Both the position numbers and the translations under genes were made by a program. From Paraburkholderia panacisoli (GTDB lineage Bacteria > Pseudomonadota > Gammaproteobacteria > Burkholderiales > Burkholderiaceae), in NCBI RefSeq assembly GCF_008369935.1, contig NZ_VTUZ01000058.1, forward strand, positions 1 through 48,206: a stretch of DNA of 48,206 nucleotides, read 5' to 3'. The notes under the pieces are model-generated. The model was given only the letters and a program-made list of their open reading frames with translations. It searched no databases and had not been told where the DNA came from. Positions within the stretch are counted from its first letter, which is position 1; every line of letters starts with the position of its first letter. Positions 17,109-24,593 of this stretch are shown here, piece by piece.

Positions 17109-17498
17109 TCACTGCTCCGAGGCATACGTGAAAGGCTTATCGTCGGAGTTGCTGGCGGACACGAGGACCTGGTGCCCGTCATAGAGGAACTCGATGGTGT
17201 CGTTGGTATTGAGCTGGTCGTCGAATGCCGAGCCGCGTTCGACGACGACTTCACGCTTGCCCATGGCCGCGCCCTTCGAGATCAATGTGGTTTCGATGCC
17301 GTTGAGGTAAATGTCGACATCATCGCCGTAGGTCACGACCCGCCGGCTACCGTCTTCGCCGCTCGCCTCATCAGGGCCGGCGGCCAGACGCACGTCGACG
17401 CTTCCGGCGTTTCCCTCCGGACGGTCACCCTTGCGCACAATCAGGGTGACCTTGAGATCATTGCCCGTGCGATTGATGAGAGTCTTCATTCCTGCCAT
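17109..17498 (-). CDS. Small operon protein, YGD-IYLNGI paralogue 1 (129 aa)
   Basis: Start ATG 17498 (MAGMKTLINRTGNDLKVTLI), with GAGGAGAAAGTC as ribosome site. The sequence is beta-rich, without signal peptide or membrane segment. Its middle, VTYGDDVDIYLNGIETTLIS followed by VVVERGSAFDDQLNTNDTIE, aligns with the next gene upstream (YGDNINIYLNGI, VIVRGSSLDNQLNT), so the two are clear paralogues. The N-terminus MAG-K-L-N is also shared. This copy has an extra loop (AAGPDEASGEDGSRR) and a longer tail. No family is recognised. As a pair of small, related beta proteins in an operon of large paralogues they could be repeating or capping subunits. Function unknown. Confidence 0.85.
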   Translation of the reverse strand: MAGMKTLINRTGNDLKVTLIVRKGDRPEGNAGSVDVRLAAGPDEASGEDGSRRVVTYGDDVDIYLNGIETTLISKGAAMGKREVVVERGSAFDDQLNTNDTIEFLYDGHQVLVSASNSDDKPFTYASEQ

Positions 17499-17520
17499 GA
17501 CTTTCTCCTCGATGAGGTTG

Positions 17521-17853
17521 TCAGTTGACCTGCCGGGTGGAAAGCGTGAAGTTGCCGCTCGTGAATGCGAAGTCGACGCCATTGCGCGTGTTCAACTGGT
17601 TGTCGAGCGATGACCCGCGCACGATCACGATGTACTGCTGGCCAAGCATCTGTCCGTTGAACATGGCGGCCAGCTTGATGCCGTTGAGATAAATGTTGAT
17701 GTTGTCGCCGTAGTCCTGCCACTGCGACTGGTTCGAGTTCAACGTGAACTCCTTCGTGCCGGCCTGATTGCGCGGATCCTCGCTGGCGCGGATCACCAGC
17801 GAGATCGCCATCGAATAGGGGCTGGCATTGGTAAACAGCTTCCTTCCTGCCAT
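17521..17853 (-). CDS. Small operon protein, YGD-IYLNGI paralogue 2 (110 aa)
   Basis: Start ATG 17853 (MAGRKLFTNASPYSMAISLV), with AAAGGAGCGATCTC upstream. It is predicted to be all-beta. The conserved core DYGDNINIYLNGIKLAAMF and VIVRGSSLDNQLNTRNGVDF matches paralogue 1 at about 40% by eye over 60 residues. It lies 29 bases behind the 542-residue protein and 22 bases before paralogue 1. There is no signal peptide and there are no cysteines. Function unknown. Confidence 0.85.
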   Translation of the reverse strand: MAGRKLFTNASPYSMAISLVIRASEDPRNQAGTKEFTLNSNQSQWQDYGDNINIYLNGIKLAAMFNGQMLGQQYIVIVRGSSLDNQLNTRNGVDFAFTSGNFTLSTRQVN

Positions 17854-17882
17854 GAGATCGCTCCTTTGAGTGGGGGATGTCG

Positions 17883-19511
17883 TTACGAACACGGACCGGC
17901 GCACCTTTCGATCATGGCCGGCATGATCCAAAGATCTGGGTCACCGGTGTCTGCCGCGAGACTGCAGCAGTTCATGGTGCCGTCCTCACGCACCACGCGC
18001 ATCCGGTAGGGATACGCATCAGGTGGCTGATTGCCCAGGATGATGTCCCGGATGGAGCGCTCGAGGCTCACGGTCACCTTGGTTTTTTCAGGTTCCAGCG
18101 TCACCTGTGTCTTGCCTGAGAAGTTCAGTCCGATCTGCAGCACGGCCGGCGTGCCCTGAAAGACCTTCGCGACCGTTTGAATGGTGAATTGCGCAGGGTA
18201 GGTGTTCTTGCTCGACGTATCCTGGATATCGTCAAAGAAGGAGGCCTGCGTTTCCTTGGGAAGTCTGCCGTTGAACTCGATGCGGTCCTTGTATCTGCCA
18301 TCGGCCAGCTCCACGTCGATCCAGCCCCGGAACAGCGTCTTCTCCGGAGCATCGCTGAAGATCGCGGCCCAGAGCGCGCGGAACTGGTTGAAATTGAGGT
18401 CGAGTTCGTTGCGCAGCCCCTTGACCAGATCGATGCTCGCATTGGGCTGCACGGTCGGGTTTCCGGCCTCGCTGCTGGCCTCGGCGTTGGGCAGGTATTG
18501 GGTGAAGGTTTTCTTCACGCCATGCCCGTCCTCGATGGAGAGCATCTGCGGAACCGCGCCGATCCGCTCGCGCAGGGCTTGCGAAGCGTCCTGGATCCTG
18601 GCCGCGTCTACCACGGCGTTGCCGAAATTGCGGAAGAGGGCGCGTGTCTGCGTCACCGAGCTTGCGTCGGTCGGTACCGAGAACTGCAGCAGCGACACTG
18701 TGGGCGAGCCGCTCGGGCCTTTGGCAAATTCGAACCTGTCCGGCACATAGAACACGCGCGAGCGTTCCCTGTTGTCCTGGTAGTAGTTGTAGGCGCGGCC
18801 CTTCCAGTTGACCTGCCACTGGATGTAGCCGAGGAGCGGCGGCACGCCCACAGTCGACGTGTAGGTGCATGCGAGCACGAGGTACTGGTTCGGAAAATCC
18901 GGATCGCCACCGCTTGCCATCTGGAAGTAGGTCGAGGCCGAATCGAAGGGAATTCCGCCGAACTGGTCCAGCAGGCCTTGTCGAATCGTGTCGTTGGACC
19001 AGTTGCGCTGGATGAAGTCACTCGTTTGGCGTGCTGCCAGCTTGACCCGCTGCGTCACGCGAACGGCAACGTTCGGATCGATGTCGAACAGCGCAGCACG
19101 GGCGCGCGTGAGGTCGTCGTCCGCGAGCTTCACCGATAGCTCGACATTGCCGCCTTTGCGTAGGTACTGGAGCGCAAAGCGCGAACCGCCTCCACTGGCT
19201 GCGATCACCAGCTCGAACGAGGTGCCGTCGACGATAGGAGCCGCGCCGCTTGCGTCGCCGGAGAGACCGTCCGGAATTGCAGTCTCGAGAAAGATGGTGA
19301 GGGTTCCGTCATCCGTGATGGTCGTGGAGAACGCTTCGTGTCCACCTGCCTGTTGTGCGGCGGACCGGTAGGCGGGCAGGTAGGACTTCGCACCCGACGC
19401 GCTCACGAGAACGCCGGGCGCGGAAAGGTCCGAGGACGGCGCGATCAGCGCAGCTCCCAATTCATTCTTGTGCGCGCGTCCTTTTTCTACGGATACGGAA
19501 GGGTTGGACAT
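17883..19511 (-). CDS. Large operon protein with internal FYVP motif (542 aa)
   Basis: Unknown family. It starts MSNPSVSVEKGRAHKNELGA with GAGAGGCCCCAG before ATG. The N-terminal 250 residues are a separate region (includes DFIQRNWSNDTIRQGLLDQF). Residues 254-285 then read VFYVPDRFEFAKGPSGSPTV and SLLQFSVPT, which resembles the N-terminal strand motif of its operon neighbours (FYYxP, then a G, then hydrophobic strands). Thus the shared module sits internally here. The C-terminal half contains strand-rich segments such as FRGWIDVELADGRYKDRIEF and PYRMRVVREDGTMNCC, like the modules of the other large proteins. It ends in a Cys-rich tail (MNCC, ERCAGPCS). No signal peptide. The gap to the preceding gene is 10 bases. 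Function unknown. Confidence 0.88.
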   Translation of the reverse strand: MSNPSVSVEKGRAHKNELGAALIAPSSDLSAPGVLVSASGAKSYLPAYRSAAQQAGGHEAFSTTITDDGTLTIFLETAIPDGLSGDASGAAPIVDGTSFELVIAASGGGSRFALQYLRKGGNVELSVKLADDDLTRARAALFDIDPNVAVRVTQRVKLAARQTSDFIQRNWSNDTIRQGLLDQFGGIPFDSASTYFQMASGGDPDFPNQYLVLACTYTSTVGVPPLLGYIQWQVNWKGRAYNYYQDNRERSRVFYVPDRFEFAKGPSGSPTVSLLQFSVPTDASSVTQTRALFRNFGNAVVDAARIQDASQALRERIGAVPQMLSIEDGHGVKKTFTQYLPNAEASSEAGNPTVQPNASIDLVKGLRNELDLNFNQFRALWAAIFSDAPEKTLFRGWIDVELADGRYKDRIEFNGRLPKETQASFFDDIQDTSSKNTYPAQFTIQTVAKVFQGTPAVLQIGLNFSGKTQVTLEPEKTKVTVSLERSIRDIILGNQPPDAYPYRMRVVREDGTMNCCSLAADTGDPDLWIMPAMIERCAGPCS

Positions 19512-19521
19512 CTGGGGCCTC

Positions 19522-20559
19522 TCAGTTTTGATCGATCGAAGGGGGCGGCGGGCTCAGGGAAACCTGCAGTCCAGCGGGGGCATTTTCATCGACAGAGAAC
19601 GTGACCATGTTGTGCGACGAACAGCAGACATGGCGCTCGGAGAACGACTCGGTCATGGCTGCGTAGCTGCGCAGCTCGCTCTGCCTGCGGCGCGACGCGA
19701 GTATCTGGTGGCGCACCCAGGCATCGCCGCCCGCGAGATCCGCTGCGAAGATGAATACGGAGAAGATCGGCTCGCCGCCGCCCGGCAATACTGAATAGCT
19801 AAACCCGTACTGCGCGTTGGGCAGCGCATCGGACGCACGTCCATGTCGAAACTCAAACGAACCGATCAGCGAAGCGAGATCATCGAGTCTGCGCGCCAGT
19901 CCGACGCGGTCGAGAAGCGCGCTCAGGTAAGACCGTGTGACGGTTCGACTGCCGATCTCGAAATAGAACTCACATCGCTGCGATCCTGGCGCCGCTCCAA
20001 CCACGACGAGTTGCGCACACGGACCGGCACGAAGTGGCTGCACACCCAGATACCGCTGGAGCAGGGACGACGTCTCAGCGTTCGAGTCGTACGGAACTTC
20101 GGCGTAGATCTTGTACCGGTTCGCCGCGGCATGCGCGTTCTGGAATGGTTGGCGGGCCCCGAGCCATGCGCCCCACGCGAGCCGACGTTCGTTCTGCAAC
20201 ACCGGGAACTCCCGAGCGACGCCATCCCAATCCGGATCGACGCCAAGCATGGCCAGCAGGCCTTTGATGCGATCCAGGCGGCACGCCGGCGGAGTCTCGC
20301 TCCCGCCCACCTCCATCGTGTAGCGCAGATCATCGGACGATGTACTGAACGAGAATTCCAGGGGTGAGCCAGTCTGGTTGAGCAACCTGGACGTCCGCGC
20401 GGCAAGCTCGGTTTCGTCGCCGAGGACGACACCCGTCACGCGGGCAAACTCACGCGCGGCAGCAGGATCGAGCCCTTCGATGATATGAAGGGCGCGTTTG
20501 AGCGCGTGGCGCTGCGCGCTGTCGATGGCGAGAATAGGTGCGTTCACCGGGAGATCCAT
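19522..20559 (-). CDS. Operon protein of a different type (345 aa)
   Basis: Unknown family; the one large operon member that lacks the FYYxP module. Helical N-terminus (AQRHALKRALHIIEGLDPAA), then alternating strand segments: LEFSFSTSSDDLRYTMEVGG, NRYKIYAEVPYDSN, AQLVVVGAAPG, FSYSVLPGGGEPIFSVFIFA, and a C-terminal VTFSVDENAPAGLQVSLSPP. Repeated strand pairs with RYT-E and KIY--VP elements faintly recall ABBA-type prenyltransferase barrels, but no catalytic pattern can be confirmed, so I make no such call. It is intact, lies 14 bases after the 725-residue gene and has no signal peptide. The ribosome site is weak, consistent with translational coupling. Confidence 0.85.
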   Translation of the reverse strand: MDLPVNAPILAIDSAQRHALKRALHIIEGLDPAAAREFARVTGVVLGDETELAARTSRLLNQTGSPLEFSFSTSSDDLRYTMEVGGSETPPACRLDRIKGLLAMLGVDPDWDGVAREFPVLQNERRLAWGAWLGARQPFQNAHAAANRYKIYAEVPYDSNAETSSLLQRYLGVQPLRAGPCAQLVVVGAAPGSQRCEFYFEIGSRTVTRSYLSALLDRVGLARRLDDLASLIGSFEFRHGRASDALPNAQYGFSYSVLPGGGEPIFSVFIFAADLAGGDAWVRHQILASRRRQSELRSYAAMTESFSERHVCCSSHNMVTFSVDENAPAGLQVSLSPPPPSIDQN

Positions 20560-20573
20560 TCAGGAAGTCGTTG

Positions 20574-22751
20574 TTACGCCGAGGTCTTGATGACCTTTGT
20601 CATGCCGCCCTTGATCGTTCCTTTGAACGAATCCCCCGACTCGGGCGTGACTTCGTACTGTGCTTCGAGTTCGCTTTTGAGCTTGATGTCCTTCAGGGTC
20701 GGGATGATCCTTTGCACTTTCTTCTCACCGGCTTCGAGCGAGAACTGATCTTCCCAGACGTAGTCGCCGTCCTGATAGGTCAGCGTGATGTCGACGCTTT
20801 CGTCCTTGAATCCAGCCGTGAAGTACACGGGAATATGGTTGGCGTAGGGGTCGACGACAGTGATTTGCTTGTCCATCACCTGCAGCGGTCCATACGCATA
20901 CACGCTCTTGTTTGCCTTGCGCAGATCGACGCTGTATTGAACTGGTTCGGACTGGAACCTGGCGTCGCTGCGGAGCTTGATGACCTTTACGTCCATCGCA
21001 TCCTTCGCGCCCTTCTGGAAGACCACGCGCTTTTCGCCCTTCCACTTCGCGCTGGTGAGCGTGACCACGGCCTGATCGACGTTCCAGACGAAATCCGTGC
21101 CGAGCGCGACGCTGATCGTGAGGAATTCGACGACGGATTCGGCCATCGCCGTAATCAAGCCTTTTTCGCTGGTGCCCTTTAGCGAATACTGGAACGCATC
21201 GCTCTCCCAGTCCGAGCTCGGCTTGAAGACGAAATCGGCGGTGTACTCGACCTCCGCGCTTCCCTTGGCGTCGTACTGAAACGGCAGGGGATTCTGTCCC
21301 GTCGTCTTTCCTGCGTTGACGGTCAGATTGAACGGCGTTTGCTTGCTCGTTGGGGCGCTGGCTGGATAGCGAGCCTGCACGTTCAGCGCCTGCAGGCCTA
21401 CCTTGGCCTGATCCGTTTCGTCTGGAATCGACACCACCACGTTGTATGCACGACCGAACGGGGTCCCCGCACGGTTCAACTTGGTGACGTATTCATCGAC
21501 GTTGTCGCTGGCGTCCAGGGCGACGAGGGCCTGTGGCAACACCGGCATCGACTTTGCCTTCTTTTCCGAATACATGAAGTCGATCGAATTGACCTGGCTG
21601 CCGTGGTAGTACGAGGCCCGCACGCTGACCTTGGGAATGAATGGCGCAGCAGCCTTGATCAGTTGCTTGACGGCGCTGTCCTTTTCCGTCGTGGCATTGT
21701 CCTTCCCGGTGTCCTCGTCCTTCTTTGGATCGGTGTCCTTTTCGGCGTCTGTGTCCTTCTCCGCGTCTGTGTCCTTGTCAGCAGGTTTGTCCTTGTCGTT
21801 ATCCGTCGTTTCTTTGTCCGCCACCTTGTCGGAGGCGGCGAGTTCGACGTCCTTGGCCTTCTGCACGGTCGCTTCGACGTCCGGTGCCTTCGACAATGGG
21901 CTCCAGGCATCCTTCTCCGCGCCGAGTTGAACTTCGAAGAAGTTCTTCAACACGTAGTCGAGCAGAACCTGTTGCGCCCACTTGAGACCGTCCTGTTCGT
22001 TCTCCCCCGTGTAGTTCACGACTTCGATCTTCAGGTCCGTGTTCTGCATGATCTTCTGCCACTGGGCCTGGACACCGATGTCGAGCAGCAGCACTTCCAG
22101 CGGGATCGACGCTCCGATGCTGGCCTTGAAGTCCTGGATGGTCTTCTCGAACGTACCCTTCACGGTGAAGGTGACCGATGGCCGCATCGCGAGGAACTCC
22201 AGGCGATACAGCGCGGCGATGTTATGCAGCTTGTTCTCCAGCACCGCATTCATGGCCCCTGCGAGCTTGCCTTCCTTGCTGAACCTCACCGAGCAGACGG
22301 CCGCGTTGTCGCCGACGAGCGACGAGGAGCCCGCGTTCCAGACCAGTTGTTCCTTGCTCTGGTACACGACGGAGGGGTCTTTAGAGAGGTCGCCGGCCTT
22401 CGCGACATCCACGCCGCCCCCGCCGAGCACAGAGAAGCTCACGCTGCCCGTGTGATAGGGCACCGTCGAGAGCGTGATCTTCCCCTCAGGTTTCCACTTC
22501 GCGATGATCTGCTTCTCGATCTCCTCGAGCGTAGCCTTTGGCACAGCCGTGTTGACCTCGAAATTCAGGAAGCCTATGCCTTCGTTGTCGGTTTCCGAAT
22601 CCGTGTACCAGAGGTACGAAAGCACTTTCCTGTTGTTGCGCTGCGCGAGCCGGATCGTGCCCGGGATATACCAGAACTGCGTTTGGGAGATATGGTCAGG
22701 ATAGACGTCGACGCCGTCCACCGTGAGCTTCTTCTGGTCGATGTAGATCAT
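20574..22751 (-). CDS. Large operon protein with FWYIP module and Lys-Asp linker (725 aa)
   Basis: Start ATG 22751, with CAAGGAGTCAAGC upstream. Residues 15-70 hold the shared N-terminal module (VYPDHISQTQFWYIPGTIRL, F26-P30, then LSYLWYTDSETDNEGIGFLN). A central region (about 150-315) is mixed strands and helices. Residues about 316-357 are a hydrophilic Lys/Asp/Glu repeat linker. The C-terminal half carries beta modules, e.g. TDFVWNVDQAVVTLTSAKWK and DYVWEDQFSL. It is related in layout to the 593-, 720-, 609- and 315-residue neighbours. No signal peptide, no transmembrane segment, no catalytic motif recognised. It looks like a structural component with two folded halves joined by a flexible tether. 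Function unknown. Confidence 0.88.
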   Translation of the reverse strand: MIYIDQKKLTVDGVDVYPDHISQTQFWYIPGTIRLAQRNNRKVLSYLWYTDSETDNEGIGFLNFEVNTAVPKATLEEIEKQIIAKWKPEGKITLSTVPYHTGSVSFSVLGGGGVDVAKAGDLSKDPSVVYQSKEQLVWNAGSSSLVGDNAAVCSVRFSKEGKLAGAMNAVLENKLHNIAALYRLEFLAMRPSVTFTVKGTFEKTIQDFKASIGASIPLEVLLLDIGVQAQWQKIMQNTDLKIEVVNYTGENEQDGLKWAQQVLLDYVLKNFFEVQLGAEKDAWSPLSKAPDVEATVQKAKDVELAASDKVADKETTDNDKDKPADKDTDAEKDTDAEKDTDPKKDEDTGKDNATTEKDSAVKQLIKAAAPFIPKVSVRASYYHGSQVNSIDFMYSEKKAKSMPVLPQALVALDASDNVDEYVTKLNRAGTPFGRAYNVVVSIPDETDQAKVGLQALNVQARYPASAPTSKQTPFNLTVNAGKTTGQNPLPFQYDAKGSAEVEYTADFVFKPSSDWESDAFQYSLKGTSEKGLITAMAESVVEFLTISVALGTDFVWNVDQAVVTLTSAKWKGEKRVVFQKGAKDAMDVKVIKLRSDARFQSEPVQYSVDLRKANKSVYAYGPLQVMDKQITVVDPYANHIPVYFTAGFKDESVDITLTYQDGDYVWEDQFSLEAGEKKVQRIIPTLKDIKLKSELEAQYEVTPESGDSFKGTIKGGMTKVIKTSA
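21681..21806 (-). repeat. Degenerate KDTDAE tandem repeat inside the 725-aa gene
   Basis: The encoded linker has units DKDKPADKDTDAE, KDTDAE and KDTDPKKDEDTGKD. At DNA level a 15-18 base unit (GTGTCCTT plus C/G-CGTCT) repeats between about 21725 and 21780. It gives a flexible charged spacer of about 42 residues and a possible length-variable site. Confidence 0.8.
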
Positions 22752-22778
22752 GCTTGACTCCTTGGAGTTGGGAGATTT

Positions 22779-24560
22779 TTATGGCGCCGAAAGGATCACG
22801 TCCGACTGGCGCGTATTCATCGGCGCGGTCTTCATGTCTTTCCCGTTCTTCCGGAAGAAGACGGCGTAGTACGAGAACTGTTTGTCGATCGGATACCAGT
22901 AGGTGGCCTTGATCTGCGGGGTGTCTCGAGACAGCAGAAGTTTTCGGGTCTCCCACAACTGAGGGCTGTCGTCGGAGACAACGATCGCGATGCCGATTTG
23001 GGTGATGCTTGCCCAGTCGAAGTCCGCGGCGGCGCGGAAGGTCACGACCCGACGGCTGAACGGATTCAGAAAGATCGATGTCCCCGCAGGCAGTAGGACC
23101 AACTCGAATGGCGTGCCTGCCCCTGCCACGGGCGTGTAGGTCGCGCTGACTGACACGGCATCGAGGTCGACCCGCGACGGTGCAAAGGCTTTGATCGAAC
23201 CCGTTGGTGTGTCGGGCTTGAGTGTGAGTTGACCGGGTTGAAACACCAGTGAGTCGGGGCCGCGCAGCGCGAGTCCGATCGTCTTCACGAGCTTCCAGGG
23301 AAAATCGTCGGCGACACTGGCCGCGTAGCGGCGGTACGTGTAGAGCGCCGACGGCACGATGTCGAGATACGTCTGGTCGCGGCTGATGCTCACTGCGGCG
23401 GTCGGAATCGCGGCGCGCTCGCGGAAGTAGAGATCGCAGGTGTACGCGTACCCGGAGCCACTGCCTGGCGGGTCAACGAGCGTGACAGCCCACTCTGTCG
23501 CGGAGTCCTTGAACTCGCGCGTGAGAGGGTTTGCGTTGGCGCACCGGATGGCGACGTTGGCTGCATCGAGAGGGCTGCCGCCGAACGCGTCGTGGCAGCG
23601 CACGGTCAGCGTCCGCGTGAAGCTCGCCCCGGTGGTGAGCTCGATATCGGGCCGGGAAGCGAGAGCCTCGTTCAATCCCGCGATGGCGCCCTGGATGAAC
23701 GCCTTGCGCGCGACGACGCCGCTCACCTGCATGTTGGTATCGAGCCGCTTCGAGATGTTCTGGACATCGCGCACGGCGCCGCAGTCGAAGCCGACCAGCC
23801 AGTTTCCGCTTCCCGCTTCAGGTGCCGGCGCGAATCGGGGCAGCGGAACCAGTATGCTCTTCAGACTCCTGAGAAACGCTTCGCGAAAGCCGTCTGGCGG
23901 CGCTTCGCCCGTCAGGTTCTCGGAGACGACTCGAATCACGCCGCTCTGGCGGAGTTCTTCGAACGTCTCCAGCTTTTCCACGCTGATGAACAGGAAGTTC
24001 GCCGAACACTTCTTCTGAATCCAGTCACGAAACTTCGATTCGTCGAACTGGACCGAGAAGCTGAACTTCGGCCGGAACGCCTCATAGGAGAGGTCGTACA
24101 CGATCGATATCGGTGATGCTGCAGTGTTGTTCTCCTTCGCGCGGAGCATCAGATACTGATCGACCGTCAGTCCTATCGACAGGACCGCCGTGTTCTCGCC
24201 GAGCAGCGAAGGCGTGCTGAACACGGGGTTGCCGCCAATCACAGCAGTGGCGACCTTGCCCGAGATCCACGGGATGGGCCGCAATTCCAGGACTTTGTCT
24301 TGATTCCTTTCCTGGAGTTCTTTGCGCGCGTTGTCCATCTCCGTGTCGTCCGGTTGAAGATTGACGACGAGCGACAACATGCCGGCGTTCCCATTGACCG
24401 GCTTGTCGTAGTGCACGAGGGTGAGCTGATACCCGGCGTCGCTGCGCGCGAGAGTGGGCCGGGTCGATGCGTAGTAGAAGATCGTGGGGAAGGAAGCATC
24501 CTGGTACACCAGGACGCTTCGCGCGCTCTCCAGATCAATTTTCAGATCGTCGCCGAGCAT
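22779..24560 (-). CDS. Large operon protein with FYYAS module (593 aa)
   Basis: Unknown family. Residues 18-60 carry the shared motif: VYQDASFPTIFYYASTRPTL (F28-Y30), then ARSDAGYQLTLVHYDKPVNG and GMLSLVVNL. The central part (RPKFSFSVQFDESKFRDWIQ) is mixed and matches the equivalent position of its neighbours. The C-terminal 230 residues contain at least two repeats beginning with a Trp strand: DDFPWKLVKTIGLALRG and FDWASITQIGIAIVVSDD, each followed 50-60 residues later by an aromatic strand pair (ATYWYPIDKQFSYYAVFFRK). The gap from the preceding gene is 33 bases. There is no good ribosome site, so coupling is likely. No signal peptide. Function unknown. Confidence 0.88.
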   Translation of the reverse strand: MLGDDLKIDLESARSVLVYQDASFPTIFYYASTRPTLARSDAGYQLTLVHYDKPVNGNAGMLSLVVNLQPDDTEMDNARKELQERNQDKVLELRPIPWISGKVATAVIGGNPVFSTPSLLGENTAVLSIGLTVDQYLMLRAKENNTAASPISIVYDLSYEAFRPKFSFSVQFDESKFRDWIQKKCSANFLFISVEKLETFEELRQSGVIRVVSENLTGEAPPDGFREAFLRSLKSILVPLPRFAPAPEAGSGNWLVGFDCGAVRDVQNISKRLDTNMQVSGVVARKAFIQGAIAGLNEALASRPDIELTTGASFTRTLTVRCHDAFGGSPLDAANVAIRCANANPLTREFKDSATEWAVTLVDPPGSGSGYAYTCDLYFRERAAIPTAAVSISRDQTYLDIVPSALYTYRRYAASVADDFPWKLVKTIGLALRGPDSLVFQPGQLTLKPDTPTGSIKAFAPSRVDLDAVSVSATYTPVAGAGTPFELVLLPAGTSIFLNPFSRRVVTFRAAADFDWASITQIGIAIVVSDDSPQLWETRKLLLSRDTPQIKATYWYPIDKQFSYYAVFFRKNGKDMKTAPMNTRQSDVILSAP

Positions 24561-24593
24561 CGGGAGTCACCGTTCGAGGATAAATTCAATTCA

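Noticed and set aside
19522..20559. Aromatic (ABBA) prenyltransferase
   Set aside because: Only a vague strand rhythm with RYT/KIY elements; no confirmed diphosphate-binding pattern. Not strong enough for a call.
21339..22757. 472-codon plus-strand frame opposite the 725-aa gene
   Set aside because: The minus strand has the start, ribosome site and operon context. The plus-strand product is a typical shadow rich in Val, Arg and His.
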